Of a stretch of DNA of 64,000 nucleotides, positions 8,591 to 16,644 are shown piece after piece (the first letter of the stretch is position 1; every line of letters begins with the position of its first letter). A program made the translations under genes and the position numbers. The notes under the pieces are model-generated. The model was given only the letters and a program-made list of their open reading frames with translations. It had not been told where the DNA came from and searched no databases. This DNA comes from Caldatribacterium sp051549785 (GTDB lineage: Bacteria > Atribacterota > Atribacteria > Atribacterales > Caldatribacteriaceae): positions 186,001 to 250,000 of the forward strand of contig NZ_CP189974.1 of NCBI RefSeq assembly GCF_051549785.1. The letters run 5' to 3'.

Positions 8591-9240
8591 ACCTTTCCCT
8601 CCTTCCACTGTCTGATCCTCGGGAGTACCCTCTCCACAATCTCCTGAAAGACCTCTTCCTCGGAGCGTTTGACGGGAATCACGAGGAATCGCTCCGGCTC
8701 CTGGCGGGCAAGCTCAAGGTATCCCTCCCGTATCCGCTCAAGAAGGCGGATCTCCTGCGCAAACTCGAGCTCAAAACGGACCTCCCGGGGATCGTGGCTT
8801 GCCAGAGACCGGGAAAGGCCGGTCTCCGGTTCCACGTCAAGGAGCACCGTGCAGTGAGGCGTCAGCCCCCCGGAGGCCCGCTCATTCAGAAGACGAAGGA
8901 ACGCGAAATCCACCCCACGGCCCCACCCCTGATAAGCTAACGTGGAGTCGGTGAAACGGACACAGAGGACAACCTTCCCCGCATCGAGCGCCGGAACAAG
9001 GACTCGCAGCACATGCTCTCGCCGGGCGGCCGCAAAAAGCAGAGCTTCCGTAAGGGGGTCAAGAGAACCCGTTTCAGGACGAAGGAGGAGCACCCGCAGT
9101 GCTTCACCAAAAGGCGTTCCTCCCGGCTCCCTCGTCAGCACACAGGGGAAACCTTCGCCTTGCAAGAATTCGAAAAGCCGCTGTGCCTGGGTGGTTTTGC
9201 CGCTGCCCTCGATACCCTCAAAGGTCAAAAGAAATCCCAT
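8587..9240 (-). CDS. tmk: Tmk, thymidylate kinase
   Basis: Thymidylate kinase phosphorylates dTMP to dTDP. The 217-residue protein has the P-loop GIEGSGKT (residues 9-16), TREPGGT at 36-42 and TDSTLAYQG at 97-105, which bind ATP and the thymidine base. One oddity: the usual DR(Y/F/H) motif just before DST reads VRF here (V94-R95-F96), because a GAC-type codon is GTC. The ATG at 9240 follows the stop of the R3H-ATPase gene by one base. The stop overlaps darA. The rest of the protein looks intact. Confidence 0.94.
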   Translation of the reverse strand: MGFLLTFEGIEGSGKTTQAQRLFEFLQGEGFPCVLTREPGGTPFGEALRVLLLRPETGSLDPLTEALLFAAARREHVLRVLVPALDAGKVVLCVRFTDSTLAYQGWGRGVDFAFLRLLNERASGGLTPHCTVLLDVEPETGLSRSLASHDPREVRFELEFAQEIRLLERIREGYLELARQEPERFLVIPVKRSEEEVFQEIVERVLPRIRQWKEGKV

Positions 9241-9241
9241 T

Positions 9242-10804
9242 TCATTCGTCCTTGCTGAGAGACCTCGGGTAAATCACCACTCTCCGGAAAGGCTCTTCTC
9301 CGATGCTCTGGGAAAAGAGATTGTACCGCTCGGCGATTTTGTGCTGGAGACGGCGCACGAAGGCATTCCGTGGGGAGAGCTCAATCGGTTCCCCGAGTTT
9401 CAGAACCTGACGCGCCGCCCGCTCGGCCTCAAGAAGCCCCGACTCCTCAGACTCCGGAGACGTCTCCGAGTATCCGAAGAGGTCGTGGACGAACTTCTGA
9501 ATCTGGTTGTAGGTGTTGCTCCGCACAACGTGCACCGGAATCCCCCGGTTCTCCGCCTCGCGGATTTTGCTCCCCCGCTTGCGGTAACGGCTCTTCAGGG
9601 TGAGAACAAGGTCGGCTCTGTTGAGGTCGTCCACAATCTCAAGAGGGACCTTCGCCTGGGCTATGGCCCGCTGCATGTAATTCTTACTGATGGCGAAAAG
9701 GTACACCCGGAGCATCCGGCCCTCGGGCATTCCCAGAACCTTCCGGGACGGTTCCTCTTCCCGGGGAACCACCACGAGCTCTTCTCTTCGGGGGCGGTGT
9801 TCCGCAATCTGCACCGTTCCCTCTTTAGTCCTCCGGCGGATTTCCGGTTCCGGGTCGTATCCCCGAAGGAGCAGATCCACCGCCTGAGCCGTATCGTGGT
9901 AGATGGCCACGGTATCCCGGTCCCGGAGTTCCACAACGATGTCAAAGGTGGGAACCGCTTTGCGCTCCAGAATCGCCTTCTGGGTCCCCCGTCGCCGGGC
10001 CTCCTCGTCACTCAGAATGACCGACTGGATTCCCCCCACAAGGTCGCTCAGCGTGGGGTTGAAAAGGAGGTTCTCGAGCGTCGTTCCGTGGGCAGTGGCG
10101 ATGAGCTGCACACCGCGCTCTGCAATCGTTCGGGCAGCCCGCGCCTCCTCTTCCCTGCCGATTTCATCGACGATGATCACCTCGGGCATGTGGTTCTCCA
10201 CGGCTTCAATCATGACGTCGTGCTGCCGCTCTGGAGACGAAACCTGCATGCGCCGCGCCCTGCCAATAGCAGGATGGGGAATGTCCCCGTCCCCCGCGAT
10301 TTCATTCGAGGTATCGACGACGATGACCCTTTTCTGGAACTCATCGCTCAGGACCCTCGCCACTTCCCGGAGTTTGGTGGTCTTGCCGACTCCCGGAGGG
10401 CCAAGGAGCAGGATGTTCTTCCCCGAGATGATGACGTCCCGAATGATATCGATCGTCCCGTACACTGCCCGACCCACCCGCAGGGTCAGGCCCACGATGT
10501 CACCCAGACGGTTCCGGATACAGGAAATGCGGTGGAGCGTCCGCTCAATGCCTGCCCGATTATCCCGGGTGAACATCCCCACCCGCTGGACCACGTACTC
10601 GATATCCTCCCGCTCCACCACCCGCTCAGAGAGCACAGCAAACCCCTTACTGAAACGAATCTCGGGCGCTCTCCCGAGATCCATGACGATTTCGATGAGG
10701 TCATCGATGTTCTCTTGCTCTTCCAAGGCCTTGCGAATATGGGGAGGCAGAACCTCGAAGAGCTTGTCCAGATTGTCCACAACACCCTGAAACTGCTCAC
10801 CCAT
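9242..10804 (-). CDS. AAA ATPase with C-terminal R3H domain (SpoIIIAA/Ycf45-like)
   Basis: This 520-residue protein is related to the SpoIIIAA/Ycf45 ATPase group. The ATPase core has Walker A GPPGVGKTT at 135-143 and Walker B VIIVDEIG near residue 210, followed by a middle region and a C-terminal R3H single-stranded-nucleic-acid-binding domain (about 455-510, with RLQHKIAERYNL). Its cellular role is not established. It is the first gene of the long minus-strand operon, read before tmk, and an extended -10 box lies about 90 bases upstream of its ATG. Confidence 0.88.
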   Translation of the reverse strand: MGEQFQGVVDNLDKLFEVLPPHIRKALEEQENIDDLIEIVMDLGRAPEIRFSKGFAVLSERVVEREDIEYVVQRVGMFTRDNRAGIERTLHRISCIRNRLGDIVGLTLRVGRAVYGTIDIIRDVIISGKNILLLGPPGVGKTTKLREVARVLSDEFQKRVIVVDTSNEIAGDGDIPHPAIGRARRMQVSSPERQHDVMIEAVENHMPEVIIVDEIGREEEARAARTIAERGVQLIATAHGTTLENLLFNPTLSDLVGGIQSVILSDEEARRRGTQKAILERKAVPTFDIVVELRDRDTVAIYHDTAQAVDLLLRGYDPEPEIRRRTKEGTVQIAEHRPRREELVVVPREEEPSRKVLGMPEGRMLRVYLFAISKNYMQRAIAQAKVPLEIVDDLNRADLVLTLKSRYRKRGSKIREAENRGIPVHVVRSNTYNQIQKFVHDLFGYSETSPESEESGLLEAERAARQVLKLGEPIELSPRNAFVRRLQHKIAERYNLFSQSIGEEPFRRVVIYPRSLSKDE

Positions 10805-10890
10805 GCTCTGTCTTTTCCTCCTGTCAGAACGTTTCCTTTCGCTTCCGAATAACCAGAAACCCGGTGTTTTATTTCTTGGAAGTACCTCCT

Positions 10891-10899
10891 ATTATAGCA
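10891..10899 (-). promoter_or_regulatory. Extended -10 promoter for the R3H-ATPase/tmk operon
   Basis: The minus strand reads TGCTATAAT, a perfect extended -10 element. No good -35 is seen at the usual distance. The start codon of the first gene is about 87 bases downstream. It lies back to back with the -10 for the phosphoesterase gene at 10932. Confidence 0.5.
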
Positions 10900-10931
10900 G
10901 AAAGCCTCTTCCGCTGTTTTTTGGAAATGGG

Positions 10932-10937
10932 TATAAT
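10932..10937 (+). promoter_or_regulatory. TATAAT -10 box for the phosphoesterase gene
   Basis: A perfect TATAAT sits only nine bases before the ATG at 10947. Transcription would then start about three bases before the start codon, making the message almost leaderless. The GGGGAGG next to the ATG would largely fall before the transcript start. No clear -35 is visible. Confidence 0.45.
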
Positions 10938-10946
10938 GAGGGGAGG

Positions 10947-11600
10947 ATGAAAATTCTGGCACTCAGCGACCGGGTTGACCCTCGAATTTACAGTTCCTTC
11001 TGCAAAGAACGGTTCGGGGATGTGGACTGCATCATCTCCTGTGGGGACCTTCCCGAATACTACCTGGACTTTGTGGTTTCCACCCTCAACGTTCCGCTCT
11101 TTTTCGTCCATGGCAACCACGATGCCCCAAGGGAACAGGAATCCCTCGCCGGGGGGACCAATCTCGACGAGCGGGTCATCTGCTACCGGAACGTCCTCAT
11201 CGCCGGGCTTGAAGGATGTTACTGGTACAACGGGAACCCCCACCAGTACACCGAGCGCGAGATGTACTGGAAGTACCTCCGGCTCCTTCCTCGTCTCCTC
11301 TTCGCCCGCCTCAAACACGGGAGGTACCTCGATATCCTCGTCACCCATGCTCCCCCAAAGGGCGTCCACGAGGGGCAGGACCCTCCCCACCGGGGATTTG
11401 CCACCTTTACCCACATCCTGAAAAAGTACCGTCCCCGGTACCACCTCCATGGGCATGTGCACCTTTACGGCTCAGCCCAGGATGTCACCACACGGTTCCT
11501 CGACACTCTCGTGGTCAACTGCTACGGGTACCAGGTCATCGAGATTGTACCGGAGAAGGGCTCATCGGGGTGTGGTACAATGGAGGAGAATTCCTGGTGA
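10947..11600 (+). CDS. Calcineurin-like metallophosphoesterase
   Basis: This 217-residue cytoplasmic protein has the ordered metal-binding motifs of calcineurin-like phosphoesterases: D8 (ALSDRVD), GD at 33-34, GNHD at 56-59, a THAPP histidine, and HGHVH near the C-terminus. The substrate cannot be read from sequence; members act on nucleotides, nucleic acids or proteins. The frame is open upstream to 10803, but MKILALSD is the natural N-terminus. The stop lies six bases before the uracil-DNA glycosylase start in the same frame. Confidence 0.88.
   Translation: MKILALSDRVDPRIYSSFCKERFGDVDCIISCGDLPEYYLDFVVSTLNVPLFFVHGNHDAPREQESLAGGTNLDERVICYRNVLIAGLEGCYWYNGNPHQYTEREMYWKYLRLLPRLLFARLKHGRYLDILVTHAPPKGVHEGQDPPHRGFATFTHILKKYRPRYHLHGHVHLYGSAQDVTTRFLDTLVVNCYGYQVIEIVPEKGSSGCGTMEENSW
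11573..11581 (+). promoter_or_regulatory. Extended -10 box before the uracil-DNA glycosylase gene
   Basis: TGGTACAAT forms an extended -10 element inside the 3' end of the phosphoesterase gene. It would add a second start point for the downstream glycosylase. A TTGTAC lies 25 bases before it, too far for a normal -35. Confidence 0.35.
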
Positions 11601-11606
11601 TGCCGG

Positions 11607-12224
11607 GTGTCCCGTTCGCTTTGGCGAAAGAAGGAAGAGCTCCTCGAGGAGATCAGACAGGAGGTTGAGCGGTGTACCCTCTGTCCCCTGGCCAAAAGCC
11701 GGACTCAGACGGTTTTCGGCGAGGGGAACCCTGATGCCCTCATCATGTTCATCGGCGAGGCTCCGGGAGAGGATGAAGACCGTTCCGGACGCCCCTTCGT
11801 CGGCAAGGCAGGGCAGCTTCTCACGAAAATCCTCCTTTCCGTGGGCATCCAGCGAGAAGAGGTGTACATTGCCAATATGGTGAAGTGCCGGCCCCCGGGG
11901 AACCGGACCCCCACCCTTGAAGAGGTTGAAGCGTGTTTCCCATACCTTGAGGCACAGATTGCCATCGTCAACCCCTCGGTCATCGTGACCCTGGGGAGCG
12001 TCTCCACGGGGTACCTTCTGGGAACTAAGGAGCCCATGAGCAAGCTCCGGGGACAGTGGTTTGACTGGCGCGGGGGGAAGCGAATCTTCCCCATGTTCCA
12101 CCCGAGTTTTCTCCTCCGGCACGAATCCCGTGCTCCTGGTTCCCCAAAGTACCTCACCTGGCAGGATATTCAGGAAGTGAAGCGGGTGTACGACCTTTTG
12201 CGGGAAAGCACCCGCAGGGTATGA
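11607..12224 (+). CDS. Type-4 uracil-DNA glycosylase (iron-sulfur)
   Basis: This 205-residue repair enzyme removes uracil from DNA. It has the four iron-sulfur cysteines of family 4 (C23, C26, C94, C110), the active-site segment GEAPGEDED (50-58) and the HPSFLLR motif near the C-terminus. Family 4 is typical of thermophiles and of many bacteria. The start is a GTG at 11607; the only strong ribosome-binding site (GGAGGAG, 11582-11588) is rather far upstream, so the exact N-terminus is not settled. The stop overlaps the extended -10 of the next gene. Confidence 0.92.
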   Translation: MSRSLWRKKEELLEEIRQEVERCTLCPLAKSRTQTVFGEGNPDALIMFIGEAPGEDEDRSGRPFVGKAGQLLTKILLSVGIQREEVYIANMVKCRPPGNRTPTLEEVEACFPYLEAQIAIVNPSVIVTLGSVSTGYLLGTKEPMSKLRGQWFDWRGGKRIFPMFHPSFLLRHESRAPGSPKYLTWQDIQEVKRVYDLLRESTRRV

Positions 12225-12230
12225 TATAAT
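12222..12230 (+). promoter_or_regulatory. Extended -10 box for the radical SAM gene
   Basis: TGATATAAT is a consensus extended -10 that overlaps the glycosylase stop codon. The ATG of the radical SAM gene is 32 bases downstream with GGGAGGGAGG as ribosome-binding site. No -35 is evident. Confidence 0.55.
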
Positions 12231-12262
12231 AGCAAGGAAATACCGAAAAGGGAGGGAGGTAT

Positions 12263-13711
12263 ATGAGCTACCTCGAATCCATCAAAGCATTCACGACCGA
12301 ACAGGTGGTCAAACTCATCGTGAACTCGCTGCGGAACGTCTCAGACGAAACCATCATCAAACTCACGTACCTTGCCGAGAAACTCACTCCTATTGAGTAC
12401 TACCGGGACCAGATCCGGGGACTCCGCCAGATGTTCGAGGAGAAGCGCCCGCAGATTGTCCTCGCCCGGCGAGTGCTCCAGGAAACCCACCCCAACGTTC
12501 GGGAAAAGCTCATGGTGAACCTCATCGTGAAAAGCATCCTCCTTGGGGTTCCAAAGCGGCAGAAACTCGAGAAGGAACTCGGCTGCCAGGTACCGTTTTT
12601 CTTCGTCGTGAGCCCCACCATGCGGTGCAACCTCAACTGTTACGGGTGCTATGCTGGCCAGTACCGGAAAGAGAGCGACATGCCGATTGAGCTCATGGAT
12701 CGGATTTTCACCGAGGCGAAAGAGATGGGCATGCACTTTTTGACGATTTCCGGTGGCGAGCCGTTCATTCGCGAGGAACATCTGGACTTATTTGAGAAAC
12801 ATAGTGATATTTGTTTCCAGGTCTACACGAATGGAACGCTCATCGACCGGGAAATGGCCAAGCGCCTGGCCCGCATGGGGAACGTGTACCCTGCCATCAG
12901 CGTTGAGGGCTACGAGGAGGAAACGGATGCCCGGCGAGGCAAGGGAACCTTCAAGAAAATCATGCAGGCCATGGAGGCCCTTCGGGACGAGGGGGTACTC
13001 TTCGGCTTCTCCATTACGGCAACCCGCTACAACACCGAACTCGTCTCAAGCGACGAATTCATGGACTTCCTCATCAGTAAGGGCTGCAGCTTCGGGTGGT
13101 ACTTCACCTACGTTCCCGTAGGGAAAAAGCCTGACACCAGCCTCATGCCCACACCAGAACAGCGAATCCACCTGCGCAACCAGGTCCACCGGCTCCGCTA
13201 CGAAAAGCCCATTTTCATTGGAGACTTCTGGAACGATGGTCCTTACGTGGGTGGGTGCATCGCCGGAGGACGGAGGTACTTCCACATCAACAACATGGGG
13301 GATGTGGAACCCTGCGTCTTCTGCCACTTCACCGTTGACAACATCAAGAACAAATCCCTGAAGGAAGTCATCTCCTCTCCCTTCTTCCGGGCCATTCAGG
13401 AACGGCAACCGTACGACAACAACCTCATGCGGCCCTGTATGCTCATCGATGTCCCGGAAGTCCTCCGGGAAGTGGTGGAGAAGTACGGAGCTCGCCCGAG
13501 TCATGAGGGTGCAGAAAGCCTCATCACCACGCTCAAAGACGAAGTCGATGCCTACGCCCAGGCTTTCAAGAAGCTTGCTGATGAGATCTGGGAACGGGAC
13601 TACAAGGGGACCATCTACTACAAGGACTACAAGAGCGAGCGGCAGGAGTACCTCAGGAAGCTCCAGGAAGAGGCAGAGAAGAACCGCAAAAAGGAAGAGG
13701 TCAGAGTCTGA
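12263..13711 (+). CDS. SPASM-type radical SAM protein of unknown function
   Basis: The 482-residue protein has a helical N-terminal domain of about 110 residues, then a radical SAM core with the cluster motif C122-x3-C126-x2-C129 (CNLNCYGC), the SAM-binding SGGEPF, and a later cysteine-rich stretch (GGCIAGG, EPCVFCHF, RPCML) that probably binds auxiliary iron-sulfur clusters, as in SPASM proteins. The C-terminus is a charged coil. I recall similar proteins from many anaerobes, but no reaction is known to me and no substrate peptide gene is next to it. It has its own promoter and a strong terminator. Confidence 0.85.
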   Translation: MSYLESIKAFTTEQVVKLIVNSLRNVSDETIIKLTYLAEKLTPIEYYRDQIRGLRQMFEEKRPQIVLARRVLQETHPNVREKLMVNLIVKSILLGVPKRQKLEKELGCQVPFFFVVSPTMRCNLNCYGCYAGQYRKESDMPIELMDRIFTEAKEMGMHFLTISGGEPFIREEHLDLFEKHSDICFQVYTNGTLIDREMAKRLARMGNVYPAISVEGYEEETDARRGKGTFKKIMQAMEALRDEGVLFGFSITATRYNTELVSSDEFMDFLISKGCSFGWYFTYVPVGKKPDTSLMPTPEQRIHLRNQVHRLRYEKPIFIGDFWNDGPYVGGCIAGGRRYFHINNMGDVEPCVFCHFTVDNIKNKSLKEVISSPFFRAIQERQPYDNNLMRPCMLIDVPEVLREVVEKYGARPSHEGAESLITTLKDEVDAYAQAFKKLADEIWERDYKGTIYYKDYKSERQEYLRKLQEEAEKNRKKEEVRV

Positions 13712-13747
13712 AAAACAGGGGGCCTACCGGGCCCCCCTGTTTTTCAG
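13708..13747. terminator. Bidirectional intrinsic terminator between radical SAM gene and purD
   Basis: A near-perfect inverted repeat, CTGAAAAACAGGGGGCC against GGGCCCCCCTGTTTTTCAG with a short loop, spans both stop codons. The G/C stem is flanked by A5 on one side and T5 on the other, so it can end transcription in both directions. Confidence 0.92.
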
Positions 13748-15013
13748 AACTCGAAAGCCGATATCCCGGCGATAGTACATTCCCTCAAAGTGGATGCGTG
13801 ACACTGCCTCGTACGCCCGGCCGTAGGCCTCCTCAAGGTCCTTCCCGAAAGCGCACACGTTGAGGACCCGACCGCCATCGGTGTAGAAACTCCCATTTTG
13901 CCACACCGTTCCGGCATGAAAGAGGAGCACCGTATCTCCAGGGCGATTCGGGAATGCCTCGAGTCCCTCGATTTTCTTCCCCCGTTCGAAGTGGCCAGGG
14001 TACCCGCGGCTTGCAAGCACCACCCCAAGCATTGCCTCAGGGGTTACTTCAAGGCGCAGGGTATGGAGTTTCCCTTCCCACAGGGCAAGGCTCACCTCAA
14101 ACCAGTCGTTCCGGATCCGGGGGAGCACCACCTGGGTTTCCGGATCTCCCAGACGGACGTTGAACTCCAGAACCCAGGGCGTTCTGTCCTTCGAAATCAT
14201 GAGCCCCAGGTAGAGCACTCCCCGGTAGTAGAGGTTTTCCCGCTCCATGCCTTCAAGGAGCGGGACAACGATGTCCTTCTCAATCCTCCGGAGCACGTCC
14301 TCATCCACCACAGGTGCCGGAGAGTATGCCCCCATGCCCCCTGTATTCGGGCCAATATCCCCCTCACCAACCTTCTTATGGTCCTGAGAAGAGGGGAGGA
14401 AAAGGTACGATGCACCGTCAAAGAGCACCATGACTGTGGCTTCTTCACCTTCGAGGAAGTCCTCCACCACAATCCGCTCCCCTGATGCGCCAAACTTCTT
14501 CTCCACCATGAGTTCCCGGACGGCAAAGGCGGCCTCTTCAAAGTCCTGGACGACATAGACGCCCTTCCCTGAAGCCAAACCATCGGCCTTTACCACCGCA
14601 GGATAGTTCTGCCGCCTCTTCAGCGCCTCCAGGGCCTCCCCGGGGTCGTCGAAGATCGAAAAGGGAGCCGTAGGGATCCCGTACCGTTTCATGAACTCCT
14701 TGGCGAAAACCTTGCTCGCCTCAAGGAGGGCCCCGCGCCGGTCAGGACCGATGATGGCCCGCCGCTCGGCGAGGAATTCGTCGACAATCCCCAAAGCCAG
14801 AGGCGCTTCAGGACCAACAAGAACAAGCCCAATGTCCTTCTCCCGCACGAAATCGAGCATCTCCCGAAAGGAGGAAAGGGAGATGCAGGTGCCCACGCTC
14901 CTCATACCTCCGTTCCCGGGGACACAGAAAACCTCTTCAACCTCAGGGCTCTGGGCGATTTTCCAGGCAAGGCAGTGTTCTCTCCCGCCACTCCCCACAA
15001 CCATGACGCGCAT
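13724..15013 (-). CDS. purD: PurD, phosphoribosylamine-glycine ligase
   Basis: PurD makes glycinamide ribonucleotide, an early step of purine synthesis. The 429-residue protein shows the N-terminal MVVGSGGREHCLAWK, the ATP-grasp domain with KADGLASGKGV and the metal-binding PWVLEFNVRLGDPETQ. It is the last gene of the purB-purM-purN-purD operon, starting three bases after the purN stop, with GGGGGAG before the ATG. Its stop codon lies inside the bidirectional terminator. Confidence 0.96.
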   Translation of the reverse strand: MRVMVVGSGGREHCLAWKIAQSPEVEEVFCVPGNGGMRSVGTCISLSSFREMLDFVREKDIGLVLVGPEAPLALGIVDEFLAERRAIIGPDRRGALLEASKVFAKEFMKRYGIPTAPFSIFDDPGEALEALKRRQNYPAVVKADGLASGKGVYVVQDFEEAAFAVRELMVEKKFGASGERIVVEDFLEGEEATVMVLFDGASYLFLPSSQDHKKVGEGDIGPNTGGMGAYSPAPVVDEDVLRRIEKDIVVPLLEGMERENLYYRGVLYLGLMISKDRTPWVLEFNVRLGDPETQVVLPRIRNDWFEVSLALWEGKLHTLRLEVTPEAMLGVVLASRGYPGHFERGKKIEGLEAFPNRPGDTVLLFHAGTVWQNGSFYTDGGRVLNVCAFGKDLEEAYGRAYEAVSRIHFEGMYYRRDIGFRVLKNRGAR

Positions 15014-15016
15014 CCC

Positions 15017-15625
15017 TTACTCCCCCCTGATGAAGACTTTCCTCCCCCGAACCTCAAGTTTCCCCTCAAGGAAGAGCTTCACCGCCTGCGGGTAAATCTG
15101 GTGCTCGTATTTGAGGATTCGCTCAGCCAGGGTTTCTGGAGTATCGTCTTCAAAAACCGGGCAGGTCGCCTGGAGAATGATCGGACCCGTATCCATGCCC
15201 TCATCCACAAAGTGGACAGTGCAGCCGCTCACCTTCACCCCATACTCCACAGCCTGTCGCTGGGCCTCAAGGCCCGGAAAGGCGGGAAGGAGCGAGGGGT
15301 GGATGTTCATGATGCGGTTCCGGAAACGCTGGACGATCTCCTTCCCCACAATGCGCATGTACCCTGCAAGGCAGATGAGGTCCGGGTTCTCCTGCTCAAG
15401 GACTTCAAGGAGCTTTGCCTCATAGGCCTTTTTGCTGGGGAACGACTGGTAATCCAGAACCAGCGTGGGGATTCCCGCCTCCTGAGCCCGGCGCAGGGCG
15501 TAGGCCACAGGATTATCGCTGATAACCAGGCGAATTTCCCCCGGGATGAAGCCACTCCGGGAGGCATCGATAAGGGCCTGGAGATTGGTTCCCCTTCCCG
15601 ACACCAGGACGACAATCTTCTTCAC
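15017..15625 (-). CDS. purN: PurN, phosphoribosylglycinamide formyltransferase
   Basis: PurN transfers a formyl group from 10-formyl-tetrahydrofolate to glycinamide ribonucleotide. The 202-residue protein has the N-terminal LVSGRGTNLQALID, the active-site region NIHPSLLPAFPG and FVDEGMDTGPII. The GTG start at 15625 overlaps the purM stop in a GTGA arrangement. Length is normal. Confidence 0.96.
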   Translation of the reverse strand: MKKIVVLVSGRGTNLQALIDASRSGFIPGEIRLVISDNPVAYALRRAQEAGIPTLVLDYQSFPSKKAYEAKLLEVLEQENPDLICLAGYMRIVGKEIVQRFRNRIMNIHPSLLPAFPGLEAQRQAVEYGVKVSGCTVHFVDEGMDTGPIILQATCPVFEDDTPETLAERILKYEHQIYPQAVKLFLEGKLEVRGRKVFIRGE

Positions 15626-16644
15626 TCCAGGGTCACCCCTCTCTCACCGCGGACGATTTCCCCAAGAATCCAGGCGCGCTCTCCAGCACTCTGAAGGAGA
15701 TGCAGGGTGCGTTCCGCTTCATCCTGAGCCACCACGAGGACAAAGCCCACCCCCATGTTGAACACCCGCCACATCTCCTCCTCGGGAACGTCACCTGTCT
15801 TTTGGATGAAACGGAAAATCCAGGGTACGGGAATGGTGTCTTTCCGTACACGAGCCCTCAAAGACTCCGGGAGAATCCTCGGGAGATTCTCCGCAATCCC
15901 ACCGCCGGTGATGTGCGCCATTCCCTTCACCCGGACCTCGCGAAGGAGTGGCAGAACGCTCCGGACGTAAATCCGGGTGGGACGGAGGAGTTCTTCGGCA
16001 AGACTTTGCCCTTCCACTTCAGCATCAAAGGGGATTCCGGCGTGCTGCAGGACCCTGCGCACGAGAGAGAAACCGTTGCTGTGAAGACCAGAAGAGGCCA
16101 GGCCTATGAGCACATCCCCTTCGGTGATGTTCCTCCCGCTAACGATGGCCTCCTCTTCCACAATACCCACCGCAAACCCCGCAAGGTCGTACTCATCCTC
16201 AGGGTACATATCGGGCATTTCGGCCGTCTCCCCCCCAAGGAGCGCACATCCCGCCTCTCTGCACCCCTCAATGATTCCCGAAAGCACCGCTTCAAAGACC
16301 TCAGGGTTTAAACGTCCACAGGCAAAGTAATCGAGGAAAAAGACCGGTTCTGCTCCCACACAGAGGACATCGTTCACGCACATGGCCACGAGGTCCTTCC
16401 CCACGGTGTCGTGGCGATTGAGTGCCAGGGCGATCTTGAGTTTCGTCCCCACGCCATCGCTCCCGGCCACAAGACAGGGCCTTGTGTAGCGGTCGCTGAT
16501 GCGGAAAATCCCAGCAAACCCTCCAATGCCCTCCACCACCTCAGGGCGAAGCGTGCTCAGGGCTTTACCTTTGAGCCGACTGATAACCGCAAAAGCCCGG
16601 TCCATGTCCACTCCCGCTTTTTTGTAATCCCACCGCTCAGGCAT
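15622..16644 (-). CDS. purM: PurM, phosphoribosylformylglycinamidine cyclo-ligase
   Basis: PurM closes the imidazole ring to form aminoimidazole ribonucleotide. The protein of about 340 residues has the family segments GSDGVGTKLKIAL, LLGGETAEMPDMY and ITGGGIAENLPRIL. I chose the ATG at 16644, which has GGAGGAGG five to seven bases upstream; an in-frame start at 16668 would lie deeper inside purB and precede that site. It overlaps the end of purB by eight bases. Confidence 0.95.
   Translation of the reverse strand: MPERWDYKKAGVDMDRAFAVISRLKGKALSTLRPEVVEGIGGFAGIFRISDRYTRPCLVAGSDGVGTKLKIALALNRHDTVGKDLVAMCVNDVLCVGAEPVFFLDYFACGRLNPEVFEAVLSGIIEGCREAGCALLGGETAEMPDMYPEDEYDLAGFAVGIVEEEAIVSGRNITEGDVLIGLASSGLHSNGFSLVRRVLQHAGIPFDAEVEGQSLAEELLRPTRIYVRSVLPLLREVRVKGMAHITGGGIAENLPRILPESLRARVRKDTIPVPWIFRFIQKTGDVPEEEMWRVFNMGVGFVLVVAQDEAERTLHLLQSAGERAWILGEIVRGERGVTLE

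Noticed and set aside
8942..10852. Long plus-strand open frame of 636 codons.
   Set aside because: It mirrors tmk and the R3H-ATPase, both with clear domains; long antisense frames are common in GC-rich DNA.
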